Origin: Paraburkholderia sp. FT54
GTDB taxonomy: Bacteria; Pseudomonadota; Gammaproteobacteria; Burkholderiales; Burkholderiaceae
DNA: 64,000 bases
Direction of reading: 5' to 3'
Assembly: GCF_031585635.1 (NCBI RefSeq)
Contig: NZ_CP134196.1
Coordinates: forward strand, 310,001-374,000
Position numbers and translations under genes: made by a program. This document shows positions 1-8,656 of the stretch, in pieces (the stretch's first letter is position 1; every line of letters begins with the position of its first letter). Under the pieces are notes generated by a model. That model was given only the letters and a program-made list of their open reading frames with translations, ran no database searches and was not told where the DNA came from.

Positions 1-1
1 G

Positions 2-769
2 TATTACGGCGGGACGGGATGGGGCATCGTGGCGTCGTCGGTGCTGGTGCCGCTGACCATTTTCAACGTCGCGCACGGCTGGCAATTCGCGTGGTTTGCA
101 CTCGCGCTTGCGTGTGCGGTATTCGCCGTTGTGGCCATCGGCGCTGCCCGAAAAATCGAGAGCGTACACGCGACGGTGTCGTCGGCGACGCACTCGCATG
201 CTGCCGCCGACGCCCCACGTTGGCCGCGATTCAGTCCGGCGCTGGCGGGTTACGGCTTGTTCGGCGTCGGCTATATCGGCTACATGACGTTCATCGTGGC
301 CCTGCTGCGCAATGCGGGCATGAGCGCGGCTGTCGTCACGAGCTTTTACCTGCTGCTCGGCGTGGCGACCGTGATCTCGGCGCGCGTGTGGTCGAGACTG
401 CTCGACCGCATGCGCGGCGGCCAGGCGCTTGCGGTGCTCAACGCTTTGCTCGCGGTCGCGACGCTGCTGCCCGCGTTGTTCACGCAGCCGTGGGTGGCGT
501 TCGTGTCAGGCGTGCTGTTCGGCGCGACGTTTCTCTCCGCCGTGGCGTCGACCACGGCTTTCGTGCGCCACAATCTGCCCGCGAGTCATTGGGCCAAAGG
601 CATCAGCGCGTTCACGATCGTGTTCGCGTTCGGGCAGATCGTCGGACCGATGGTAATCGGCTGGGTCTCGGACGGCGCGGGACTCGCGCGCGGGCTCGTG
701 TATTCCGCGCTGCTGCTCGCGGCGGGCGCGGTGCTGGCGGCGTGTCAGAAGCCGTTGCGCGGGATGTGA
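2..769 (+). CDS. MFS transporter, YbfB/YjiJ type, 3' part only
   Basis: The reading frame is open from the first bases of the window, so the 5' end lies outside; 255 residues are visible. They form the C-terminal half of a 12-helix major facilitator: hydrophobic segments separated by short basic loops, including a helix-breaking glycine-rich stretch and the segment GYGLFGVGYIGYMTFIVALL typical of YbfB/YjiJ-like carriers. A second member of this family lies at 11225-12451. The substrate cannot be told from sequence; export of small molecules is the usual guess. A GTG at 29 is only an internal codon. Confidence 0.75.
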   Translation, partial: YYGGTGWGIVASSVLVPLTIFNVAHGWQFAWFALALACAVFAVVAIGAARKIESVHATVSSATHSHAAADAPRWPRFSPALAGYGLFGVGYIGYMTFIVALLRNAGMSAAVVTSFYLLLGVATVISARVWSRLLDRMRGGQALAVLNALLAVATLLPALFTQPWVAFVSGVLFGATFLSAVASTTAFVRHNLPASHWAKGISAFTIVFAFGQIVGPMVIGWVSDGAGLARGLVYSALLLAAGAVLAACQKPLRGM

Positions 770-1549
770 GCCGGCGCATTCAGGCCAGTGCGTTTCACGC
801 TCACACCTGCACGGACGGGATGCTCTTCATGCAATGCAAGGCGAACATCGAGCGGCTATTGACGATATCGGCGAGTGGGCGATTTCGGGTGGTAGGGGAC
901 CGCGCCGGAAGCTCGTTCCGGGAAATTGCCCTCTAGAGGGAGATCGTCCTGTTGATGCGCAGAAACTCACTCCTTTAAGAAGCCTGTCCCGCAAGCCCCC
1001 GGGTATATTTTCAGGGTGCATTCATGCCGGGGACAACCGTCCGGGCTGCGAGCCCTCAGGCTCGCGGCCTTGCGCGGCCACAAGCTGTCATCCGGTGTCT
1101 CGCTGCCTTCACAGGAACGCAGCACGTGGGCGAATTGCGGCGTCACCAGCGCCGTAAGACGCGCTCGCCGGGCATGGACGCATATTCATATCCGAATGCT
1201 TGCGAGCATGACCGCTCGCCCGACCGGCCTCGTCGACCCGCGTAGGAAGTGGCAGCGCGTACTGACATGCCGCAACACACGCCCGCTGATTTCGTTCCAG
1301 TTGTACGTTTGATGGCCGCGACATTTGCATCCGTATTTGCGTCGGGCGTGGCGTCGACGGCAATTTTCTCGCACCCGTTGCGCACCGTTTTACAACGGCT
1401 GAAGCGGCTGCGCGCCGTGAATCGTCCGATGGGTAGTGTGCTGGTCGGTAGGGGCACGCTGACGGTGGCAGTGCGCTCAGTGCGTCAACATCGTCGCGCG
1501 TTGTCGGCCACACATCGCCTCGATCCAGGGGCGACATGTGGCCGCATGA
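770..1549. other. 780-bp stretch with no convincing gene
   Basis: Short open frames here have poor composition and no family resemblance, so I call none. The only structure seen is a GC-rich inverted repeat (arms 1044-1054 and 1059-1069, 4-nt loop, one imperfect pair) with no T-tract after it. It could be part of a small RNA or a remnant, but nothing decides this. Confidence 0.4.
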
Positions 1550-1921
1550 TCAACTTGCTTTGGTAGGCGCTTTTACCGCACTCTGTACCGCGACATTGCG
1601 ATAGACGTCGCGACAGAATTGCATGCCGCTTTGATGCGTGCCGTTGACGGCCGCCGCAATACGGACTGTTCCCTCCACATGCTGAGGCACCGGCGGATTC
1701 ACGACGGCGGCGTTGATCGCGAACGGATCCGCAGGCGACGCGCGCATGATGCCAATGCCCTTGATCGTCACGGCAAGGCAGGGGTCAGGAAGTTGCGCAC
1801 CGTGGCCAGCCGCGACGTCGAAATTGATGTTGAGCGTCCAGAAACCCTCGTGAATATCCTGATGAATAATGACGGCCTTCACCACGTCCTGGTGTGACAG
1901 CGTGTACTCGTTGCTAGTCAT
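1550..1921 (-). CDS. Conserved-looking hypothetical protein (123 aa)
   Basis: Start chosen at MTSNEYTL because GGAGGG lies five bases upstream; an in-frame ATG at 1945 has no such site. The protein is soluble, without signal peptide or membrane helix, and reads as a compact beta-rich domain (HQDIHEGFWTLNINFDVAAG; later VTIKGIGIMRAS). I do not recognise the family. It stands alone, with an empty stretch downstream and a small membrane-peptide gene upstream in the same direction. No function is proposed. Confidence 0.6.
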   Translation of the reverse strand: MTSNEYTLSHQDVVKAVIIHQDIHEGFWTLNINFDVAAGHGAQLPDPCLAVTIKGIGIMRASPADPFAINAAVVNPPVPQHVEGTVRIAAAVNGTHQSGMQFCRDVYRNVAVQSAVKAPTKAS

Positions 1922-2190
1922 CGGTCCCTCCTTGCTCGCACGCATCTTTGATCGTACGTGTGCAGATATGGCAATTTGCGCGGACTAGGGAAGGTTAGTT
2001 TTACGCGCCATTCCCCGCAGCGCAAGTGGAAAGATCGGTGTGGTGATGCGTCGGCGCGCAGGCATCGCGCGGACGCGCGAAAGGCAATGCCCGGACGCTG
2101 GCATCGCCTTCGCGCCGCAGCCTGGATGTGGGCCGCGGCACAGCGGAACGAACCTCCCATCAACTGTGCAAACGGGTAGGTTGCAAAAGA

Positions 2191-2265
2191 TTAATGGAAG
2201 ATGAGGTACAGGATGACCAGTACGATCAACGGGACGCCAAGCAGCCAGCCGAGAAGATAAGGCAT
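2191..2265 (-). CDS. 24-residue membrane peptide
   Basis: ATG at 2265 follows AAAGGAG with a 7-base spacer. The product starts MPYLLGWLLGVPLIVL, is almost wholly hydrophobic and ends with LIFH before a TAA stop, so it should be a single-span inner-membrane peptide. The strong ribosome-binding site and clean hydrophobic composition argue for a real gene although it is very short. It is separate from the LacI gene downstream (199-bp gap). Function unknown. Confidence 0.65.
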   Translation of the reverse strand: MPYLLGWLLGVPLIVLVILYLIFH

Positions 2266-2464
2266 GGTGAAATCTCCTTTCGTATCGAAGTTTGAATACG
2301 AAAGTGATTGAGCATCCGGCGTGCCTGAGACGCCGTCTCGAACCGTGGTGTCCGCTCGACGCTCCGAACACCGCTCCGACCATCACGCCACGCCAGCCTG
2401 AATCGCCGCTGTGACGCCGATCGCGGCGTTGCGCATTGCGGTGCTCTACGCGGCCATTGCAACT

Positions 2465-3520
2465 TCAAGGCAGATTCTCCCGTAAAACAATGCTGAACTG
2501 CACCGGCTTCACGTCGCTTATCGGGTCGCGCTTCTCGCGCACGTTGCGAAAAATGCGCAGACAATTTCCCACCATGGCTTGCGGCGTTTGCGTGATCAAC
2601 GCATCCATGGTGCCGTCGATCAGCAACGCCCGCGTGTCAGGCGTCAAGCCGTGGCCGACAAACAAAATCTTCTGCTCAGAACGCGCTTCGACAATCGCGC
2701 GCGCCACGCCATCCGACCCGCCGCCGCTGTTGTAAATGCCGGCAAGGTCGGGATGCTGCTCCAACAGCTTGCGCGTCTGCATGTAGTTGCGCTCGCTATC
2801 GTCGTGTCCCTCACGCAAGCCGATCACGCGTACTTGTGGAAACGTCGATTCGATCAAATGCAGAAAACCGATCTCGCGTTCCTCATGCCCGCGATAGTTG
2901 AGGCTGCCCGCGAGCATCGCGATCTTGCCACTCGGCCGAGATCCCATGAAACGTCCGAGCAGCAACGCCGCCGTGCGTCCCGCCGCACGATTGTCAATGC
3001 CGACATAAGCCAGCCGCCGCGCATTCGATAAATCCGAAATCAGCGTGATGGCCGGCACGCCCCGGTCCGCCAACGCATTCACGGCGTCGCGCACTACGGG
3101 GTGTTCAAGCGCCATGAACACCACGCCGTCCGCACGCTGTCCGTAATGCAGCAGACGGTCGGCCAGTTCCTTCGGATTGAAACTTTCGACATAGTGCACG
3201 CGGCACTTCATGTCCAACGCGTTCCACTGATCGTGTGCGAAGTCGATGTAATCGCCAAGCATGTGCAAGTAGCGATTGGTGCCGGCGGGCAGCAGAAACG
3301 CGATTCGCATCGGCTTCGAGGCGGCCACGACGGGCGCCTCTGGCGTGAGCAGATAGCCGAGCTGGGCGGCCGCTTGCAACACGCGTTGCGCCGTCACGGC
3401 GCGCACGCCTTCGCGGCCATTGAGCACGCGATCCACCGTGGCGGTTGAAACAGCGGCGGCGCGCGCAATGTCGGGAATGCGGGCGCGCGCGGCGGCGGTG
3501 AGGTGAACCGTTTCGGACAT
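2465..3520 (-). CDS. LacI-family transcriptional regulator
   Basis: 351 residues. An N-terminal helix-turn-helix and hinge (about residues 14-57, with the LacI-type segment VSTATVDRVLNGREGV) is followed by a periplasmic-binding-protein-like sugar-sensing domain. The gene is transcribed divergently from the TRAP transporter/RuBisCO-like operon, and a pair of matching sequence boxes lies in the shared intergenic region, so it most likely represses that operon until the imported sugar acid or a product binds. The ligand is unknown. Confidence 0.85.
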   Translation of the reverse strand: MSETVHLTAAARARIPDIARAAAVSTATVDRVLNGREGVRAVTAQRVLQAAAQLGYLLTPEAPVVAASKPMRIAFLLPAGTNRYLHMLGDYIDFAHDQWNALDMKCRVHYVESFNPKELADRLLHYGQRADGVVFMALEHPVVRDAVNALADRGVPAITLISDLSNARRLAYVGIDNRAAGRTAALLLGRFMGSRPSGKIAMLAGSLNYRGHEEREIGFLHLIESTFPQVRVIGLREGHDDSERNYMQTRKLLEQHPDLAGIYNSGGGSDGVARAIVEARSEQKILFVGHGLTPDTRALLIDGTMDALITQTPQAMVGNCLRIFRNVREKRDPISDVKPVQFSIVLRENLP

Positions 3521-3544
3521 AGCCGTCCTTCACAGAAGAGAAGT

Positions 3545-3560
3545 CCATCAAAAAACATCA
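3545..3560. promoter_or_regulatory. Candidate LacI operator, left copy
   Basis: The 16-mer CCATCAAAAAACATCA lies 25 bp upstream of the LacI start codon. It matches 15 of 16 bases of the reverse complement of the box at 3663-3678. Two inverted copies flanking the operon promoter suggest paired repressor binding with looping. The role is inferred from position. Confidence 0.45.
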
Positions 3561-3570
3561 GGTTCGCGGT

Positions 3571-3600
3571 TTGACAGCACTTGCCGCGCACGCCTAGTCT
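3571..3600 (+). promoter_or_regulatory. Candidate sigma-70 promoter of the TRAP/RuBisCO-like operon
   Basis: TTGACA (3571-3576, perfect -35) and TAGTCT (3595-3600) are separated by 18 bp, between the two candidate LacI boxes. The predicted leader to the first gene would be about 110 nt. Confidence 0.4.
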
Positions 3601-3662
3601 TGCACCTATCACGCGACGACTCAACACCGGCGACTGGAAATCACGGCGTGGCGAGCAAGCTA

Positions 3663-3678
3663 TGATGGTTTTTGATGG
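3663..3678. promoter_or_regulatory. Candidate LacI operator, right copy
   Basis: TGATGGTTTTTGATGG contains a direct repeat of TGATGG and is the inverted counterpart of the 3545-3560 box. It sits inside the predicted leader of the operon, 40 bp before the first start codon. Confidence 0.45.
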
Positions 3679-3718
3679 ATTCGACAGTCACATCAATTAT
3701 AAGCAAGGAGACGTTCAA

Positions 3719-4744
3719 ATGACCAACCTCGCGAGACGCACCCTGCTGCGTGCGGCAGCCGCCGTGCCGGTAGCCGGCGCGCTGGGCTTTCCGGCAATCG
3801 TGCGCGCGGCGTCCGGCCCGGAGTTCGTGTTCAAGTACGGCAATAACCTGCCGCTCACGCATCCGCTGAACGTGCGCTCGCAGGAAGCGGCCAATCAGAT
3901 CCGCGAGGCGTCGAAGGGGCGCATGGAGATCCGGATATTCCCGAACAACCAGTTGGGTGGCGACACCGACATGCTCGCGCAGGTGCGCAGCGGCGGCATC
4001 GAGATGTTCACGCCGTCGGCGCTGGTGGTGTCGACGCTGGCGCCATCGGTCGCGATCAACGCGGTGGGCTTTGCGTTCAGCGACTACAACCAGGTGTGGG
4101 GCGCCATGGACGGCAAGCTTGGCGCGTATGTACGCGCGGCGATGCAGAAGGCCGGGCTCGAATCGTTCGAAAAGATGTGGGACAACGGGTTTCGTCAGAC
4201 CACTACCAGCAACGGTCCGATCACGAGCGCGCAGAACATGCGCGGTCTGAAGATTCGCGTGCCGGTGAGTCCGCTTAGCATCGACATGTTCAAAGGACTC
4301 GGCGCTTCGCCGACAAGCCTGCAATTCAGCGAGGTCTATTCGTCGCTGCAAACACATATCGTCGATGCGCAGGAAAACCCGCTGCCGATCGTGCAGGTCG
4401 CGAAGCTCTATGAAGTGCAGAAGTACTGCTCGCTCACCAATCACATGTGGGACGGCTACTGGTTCGTGCTGAACCCGCGCGCGTGGCAACGCTTGCCGAA
4501 GGATTTGCAGGGCATTGCCAGCGACGCGTTCAACCAGTCGGCGCTCAAGCAGCGTGAAGACGTGCGCAAGCTGAACGAAGCAGCGGTCGCGGATCTGCAA
4601 AGCAAGGGTCTGTCGATCAACCGTCCCACACCGGACACGTTCCGCGCGGCGCTGCGCCAGGCGGGTTTCTACGCCGAATGGAAGAGCAAGTTCGGCAATC
4701 AGGCGTGGGACCTGCTCGAACAATCGGTCGGCAAGCTGGCCTGA
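3719..4744 (+). CDS. TRAP transporter substrate-binding protein (DctP family)
   Basis: 341 residues. Start at MTNLARRTLL, preceded by AAGGAG; the longer open frame upstream has no support. The N-terminus carries a twin-arginine-like RR and a hydrophobic stretch ending near AIVRA, typical of TRAP periplasmic receptors. The mature part has DctP features, e.g. GNNLPLTHPLN and KIRVPVSPLSIDMFKGLGASP with the ligand-pairing arginine region. It is first in an operon with the fused membrane components, a VOC protein, a RuBisCO-like protein and a DUF1537 kinase, so its ligand is probably a sugar acid used by those enzymes. Confidence 0.9.
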   Translation: MTNLARRTLLRAAAAVPVAGALGFPAIVRAASGPEFVFKYGNNLPLTHPLNVRSQEAANQIREASKGRMEIRIFPNNQLGGDTDMLAQVRSGGIEMFTPSALVVSTLAPSVAINAVGFAFSDYNQVWGAMDGKLGAYVRAAMQKAGLESFEKMWDNGFRQTTTSNGPITSAQNMRGLKIRVPVSPLSIDMFKGLGASPTSLQFSEVYSSLQTHIVDAQENPLPIVQVAKLYEVQKYCSLTNHMWDGYWFVLNPRAWQRLPKDLQGIASDAFNQSALKQREDVRKLNEAAVADLQSKGLSINRPTPDTFRAALRQAGFYAEWKSKFGNQAWDLLEQSVGKLA

Positions 4745-4806
4745 TCGTGCTGCATACGGGTGAGCCTGACACGAAGCGCGGCGAGGCGCCGCGAGGAGAC
4801 AGCAGG

Positions 4807-6693
4807 ATGTCGAATCACGCATTGAATCCAGCGGACGCGGGCGTGCCGTTGCACGCGGCGAGCATGCCGCGCCGCTGGCTGAGGAGTTTCGATCGCGGTC
4901 TGATTGCGCTCGTCGAGGTCTGCGCGGCGGCGCTGCTCGCGGTGGAAATAGTCGTGATGCTCGCGGGCGTGGTGTGCCGCTATGTGCTGCATCAGCCGCT
5001 CGTGTGGTCGGATGAACTGGCCGGGATTCTGTTCCTGTGGCTCGCCATGCTCGGTGCAGTGCTTGCGTTGCGGCGCGGCGAACATATGCGGATGACGGCG
5101 CTGGTCAGCCGCCTGTCGCCGCAGCGGCGCGCATTCGTCGATACGCTGGCGATCGCTGCATCGATTGCGTTGCTCGCGCTGCTGATCGCTCCCGCGTACG
5201 ACTATGCATCCGGCGAAGCCGCGATCGTCACGCCCGCCTTGCAGATCAGCAACGCATGGCGCGCGCTCGCCTTGCCGATCGGCGCGGCGCTCATGCTGCT
5301 GGTCGGCCTGATCCGTCTTGCCCAGGTGAGCCGCGTGCGCGACGTCCTGATCGTGCTCGCGATTACCGCTGTGCTGGCCGCGATAGCCGTGTACGCCGGG
5401 CCGTGGTTTCAGACGCTCGGCAAAACCAACCTCGTGATCTTTTTCGTCGGCGTGGTGGCGATCGGGATTTTCTCAGGCGTGCCTATCGGCTTTTCGTTTG
5501 CGCTCGCCACGTTCGGTTATCTGGGCCTCTCGACCTTTACGCCGCTCGAAGTCGTGGTGGGCCGCATGGACGAAGGCATGTCGCATCTCGTGCTGCTCGC
5601 TGTGCCGCTCTTCGTGTTTCTCGGCTTGCTGATCGAGATGACCGGCATGGCGCGCGCGATGATCGAGTTTCTCGCGAGCCTCGTCGGTCATGTGCATGGC
5701 GGGCTGTCATTCGTATTGATCGGTGCGATGTATCTGGTGTCGGGCATCTCCGGTTCGAAAGTGGCGGACATGGCGGCCATCGCGCCGGTGCTGTTTCCCG
5801 AGATGAAAAAACGCGGCGCGTCCGAAGGCGATCTGGTCGCGCTGCTCGCCACGACCGGCGCGCAAAGCGAAACCATTCCGCCGAGCATCGTGCTGATCAC
5901 GATCGGTTCGGTAACGGGCCTGTCGATCTCCGCGCTTTTCACCGCGGGCATGCTGCCAGGCGCGGTGCTCGCGCTGATCCTGTGCGTGGTGGTGTGGTGG
6001 CGCTATCGCAAGGAAGATCTGAGCGGCGCGCAGCGTTTCAGCAGGCGGCAGATCGGGCGTCTGTTCATCGTGTCGCTGCCGGCGCTGGCGCTGCCGTTCG
6101 TGATCCGCATGGCGGTGGTCGAAGGCGTGGCGACGGCGACGGAGGTGTCGACCATCGGCATTGCCTACTCGATGTTGATCGGCCTGCTGGTGTATCGCCG
6201 CTTCGAATGGCGGCGGCTCGGCCGCATGCTGGTGGATGCAGCGACGCTGTCCGGCGCGATTCTTTTCATCATCGGCTGCGCCACGGCAATGGCCTGGGCG
6301 CTCACGCAATCCGGCTTTTCGCAGGACCTCGCGCAACTCATGGGCTCGATGCCCGGCGGCGCTTACGGTTTCCTCGCGGTGTCGATTGTCGTGTTCGTGA
6401 TGCTCGGCAGCGTGCTCGAAGGGATTCCCGCCATTGTGCTGTTCGGGCCGCTGCTGTTTCCCATCGCGCGGCTCGCCGGCGTGCATGAAGTGCATTACGC
6501 GATCGTCGTGATTCTTTCGATGGGCGTGGGCCTCTTCTCGCCGCCGTTCGGTGTCGGCTACTACTCCGCGTGTGCGATCAGCAAGGTCAATCCCGACGCG
6601 GGCATTCGTCCGATCGTCGGCTATATGGGCGCATTGATCGTCGGCCTGATTCTGATCGCGGCGATTCCCTGGATTTCGATCGGATTTCTCTAA
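4807..6693 (+). CDS. TRAP transporter, fused small (DctQ) and large (DctM) membrane subunits
   Basis: 628 residues. The first about 170 form the four-helix DctQ domain (VVCRYVLHQPLVWSDELAG is the conserved DctQ segment); from about residue 200 a DctM domain follows (GIFSGVPIGFSFALATFGYL, and MYLVSGISGSKVADMAAIAP). Together with the preceding binding protein it forms a complete sodium- or proton-driven high-affinity importer. The fusion is a common variant. Start ATG 4807 lies 62 bp after the binding-protein gene with GAGGAG upstream, so translation follows in the same transcript. Confidence 0.9.
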   Translation: MSNHALNPADAGVPLHAASMPRRWLRSFDRGLIALVEVCAAALLAVEIVVMLAGVVCRYVLHQPLVWSDELAGILFLWLAMLGAVLALRRGEHMRMTALVSRLSPQRRAFVDTLAIAASIALLALLIAPAYDYASGEAAIVTPALQISNAWRALALPIGAALMLLVGLIRLAQVSRVRDVLIVLAITAVLAAIAVYAGPWFQTLGKTNLVIFFVGVVAIGIFSGVPIGFSFALATFGYLGLSTFTPLEVVVGRMDEGMSHLVLLAVPLFVFLGLLIEMTGMARAMIEFLASLVGHVHGGLSFVLIGAMYLVSGISGSKVADMAAIAPVLFPEMKKRGASEGDLVALLATTGAQSETIPPSIVLITIGSVTGLSISALFTAGMLPGAVLALILCVVVWWRYRKEDLSGAQRFSRRQIGRLFIVSLPALALPFVIRMAVVEGVATATEVSTIGIAYSMLIGLLVYRRFEWRRLGRMLVDAATLSGAILFIIGCATAMAWALTQSGFSQDLAQLMGSMPGGAYGFLAVSIVVFVMLGSVLEGIPAIVLFGPLLFPIARLAGVHEVHYAIVVILSMGVGLFSPPFGVGYYSACAISKVNPDAGIRPIVGYMGALIVGLILIAAIPWISIGFL

Positions 6694-6795
6694 GCAGGTC
6701 CCTCAGCTTCATTAACAGATCGACCTTCGGGCGCTGCGTCTTCGCCGCGCCGGGGCGTCGCTCGTCTTTCAACCCCGCAGCATCGGGAGAGTTTC

Positions 6796-7335
6796 ATGAG
6801 TCGTTTCTTTGGCGAAATCCGGCAGGCAGGCTACGTGGTCCGGGACATCGAGGCCGCGATGGACTACTGGAGCCGCGCGCTCGGCGTGGGTCCGTGGTTC
6901 TACAACGAACGCGTGCCGATCGAAAACTACACGTACCGCGGGCAATCGTATGAGGTGCACAACTCTGTGGCGCTGGCGAACTCGGGACCGTTGCAGGTCG
7001 AACTGATCCAGACACGCAACGACGCGCCGTCGATGTATCGCGACTTTCTCGCCGCGGGCCATACCGGCTTGCAGCACAACGCGTACTGGACTACTTCGTT
7101 CGACGCGGATCTCGCGCGCCTGCAGGAGCAGGGCTTCAAGGTCGCGATGAGCGGCGAGGTGGGGCGCAACGGGCGCTTCGTCTACTTCGATACGGAGAAC
7201 CATCCCGGTACGGTGATCGAGTTGTCCGAGATCGCCGGGCCGAAAGGCAAGCTCTTCGACATGATCTACGCGGCGTCGCGCGACTGGGACGGCCGCGAGC
7301 CGGTGCGCCGCTTTCCCGATCTGGGCACGCTATGA
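6796..7335 (+). CDS. VOC-superfamily (glyoxalase-like) protein
   Basis: 179 residues containing a paired beta-alpha-beta VOC fold (FFGEIRQAGYVVRDIEAAMD at the start; VYFDTENHPGTVIELSE near the end supplies the usual metal-ligand glutamate). Such proteins are metal-dependent isomerases, epimerases or dioxygenases. It overlaps the RuBisCO-like gene by four bases, so it is translationally coupled to it and probably acts on the same substrate, for example as an epimerase or lactonase-like step. The exact reaction cannot be read from sequence. Confidence 0.8.
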   Translation: MSRFFGEIRQAGYVVRDIEAAMDYWSRALGVGPWFYNERVPIENYTYRGQSYEVHNSVALANSGPLQVELIQTRNDAPSMYRDFLAAGHTGLQHNAYWTTSFDADLARLQEQGFKVAMSGEVGRNGRFVYFDTENHPGTVIELSEIAGPKGKLFDMIYAASRDWDGREPVRRFPDLGTL

Positions 7336-8630
7336 GCGAGAAGCTGCAACCACGCGCAGTCGACCAAGATACGCTCGAGGCGGACTATCTGATCGAAACG
7401 CCGCTCGATCCCGCGCGCGTCGCCGACGTCATGGCCGGCGAGCAGTCGAGCGGGACTTTCGTGCGGGTCGCCAACGAATCCGATGCGCTGCGCGCGCGCA
7501 GCCGCGCGAGCGTGCTGCGCGTCGAAGAACTGGAGGCGGTGGCGCGGCCCAGCTTGCCGAATGCATGGCTCGAGCGTCAAGGCACGCCGGGCCCGTGGCG
7601 GCGCGCGCGCATCACGCTGTCGTTTCCGCTCGCCAATATCGACGCGAATCTGCCTACGCTGGCCGCGACCGTCGCCGGCAATCTGTACGATCTCGGCGAA
7701 GTGACCGGCATGCGGCTGCTGTCGTTGCGCTTGCCGGCGTCGTACCGTGCGCGCTTCGAGTTACCGCGTCATGGCGTGGCCGGCACGCGCGCGCTGACGG
7801 ACGTGAAGGACCGCCCGATGATCGGCACCATCATCAAGCCGAACGTTGGCCTGAGCGCGGCGGAAACGGCGACGCTGGTGCGTGAGCTGTGCGAAGCGGG
7901 CGTCGATTTCATCAAGGACGACGAGGTGTGCGCGAATCCGGCCCACGCGCCGCTGGCCGAACGCGTGCGGGCGGTGATGGCCGAAGTGCGTCGCTACCGT
8001 GAACGCAGTGGGCGTTTTGTGATGGTCGCGTTCAACATTACCGACGACCTCGACGCCATGCGGCGTCACGCGGAACTGGTCGAACGCGAGGGCGGCAACT
8101 GCGTGATGGCCAGCATCAACTGGTGCGGCTTTTCCGCGATCCAGACGCTGCGCCGCGCGACGCCGCTCGTGCTTCACGCGCATCGCAACGGCTACGGCAT
8201 GATGTCGCGCGATCCGGCGCTGGGCATGTCGTTTCAGGCGTATCAGACGCTCTGGCGTTTGAGCGGTGTCGACCATATGCACGTGCATGGCCTCGCCGGA
8301 AAATTCGCCCAGAGCGACGCCGAAGTGATCGAGTCGGCGCGTGATTGCGCGACACCGCTTGCCGCCGGTTGCGACGATACGGTGCTGCCGGCGTTTTCGT
8401 CGGGGCAATGGGCCGGCACCGTGCAAGCGACATTCGATGCCGTGCGTTCCACCGACCTGCTGTTCATGTCGGGCGGCGGCATTCTCGCGCATCCGGACGG
8501 CCCCGCGGCAGGCGTCACGAGCGTGCGCCAGGCGTGGGCGGCGGTGCAGGCGGGCACGCCGCTGTCGGTGTATGCCGAGCACATGCCGGAGTTGCGGCGT
8601 GCTTTGGCGTTTTTCGGCAGCCGCGCGTGA
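7332..8630 (+). CDS. RuBisCO-like protein (form IV large-subunit homologue)
   Basis: 432 residues. RuBisCO active-site positions can be matched: Lys169 in GTIIKP (K175), the carbamylation/metal motif Lys195-Asp-Asp-Glu198 in DFIKDDE, His284-Arg285 (H294-R295), His317 (H327), loop-6 Lys324 in GLAGKF (K334) and Ser380-Gly-Gly (S379). The second lysine of the KPK motif is Asn171 (K177 equivalent), so it should not be a true CO2-fixing RuBisCO. Known RuBisCO-like proteins beside DUF1537 kinases are 3-oxo-isoapionate-4-phosphate decarboxylase or transcarboxylase/hydrolase of D-apiose catabolism; a related reaction is the best inference. It lies between the VOC and kinase genes. Confidence 0.88.
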   Translation: MSEKLQPRAVDQDTLEADYLIETPLDPARVADVMAGEQSSGTFVRVANESDALRARSRASVLRVEELEAVARPSLPNAWLERQGTPGPWRRARITLSFPLANIDANLPTLAATVAGNLYDLGEVTGMRLLSLRLPASYRARFELPRHGVAGTRALTDVKDRPMIGTIIKPNVGLSAAETATLVRELCEAGVDFIKDDEVCANPAHAPLAERVRAVMAEVRRYRERSGRFVMVAFNITDDLDAMRRHAELVEREGGNCVMASINWCGFSAIQTLRRATPLVLHAHRNGYGMMSRDPALGMSFQAYQTLWRLSGVDHMHVHGLAGKFAQSDAEVIESARDCATPLAAGCDDTVLPAFSSGQWAGTVQATFDAVRSTDLLFMSGGGILAHPDGPAAGVTSVRQAWAAVQAGTPLSVYAEHMPELRRALAFFGSRA

Positions 8631-8656
8631 ACGCTTCAGGCGACACGGAACAAAAG

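Noticed and set aside
770..1549. Open frames in this empty stretch, e.g. a 142-codon minus-strand frame at 1109-1537
   Set aside because: No ribosome-binding site, biased composition and no family resemblance.
3641..4822. A 393-codon open frame antisense to the TRAP binding-protein gene
   Set aside because: Composition is Arg/His-rich as expected for antisense frames in high-GC DNA, and the opposite strand encodes a clear DctP protein.
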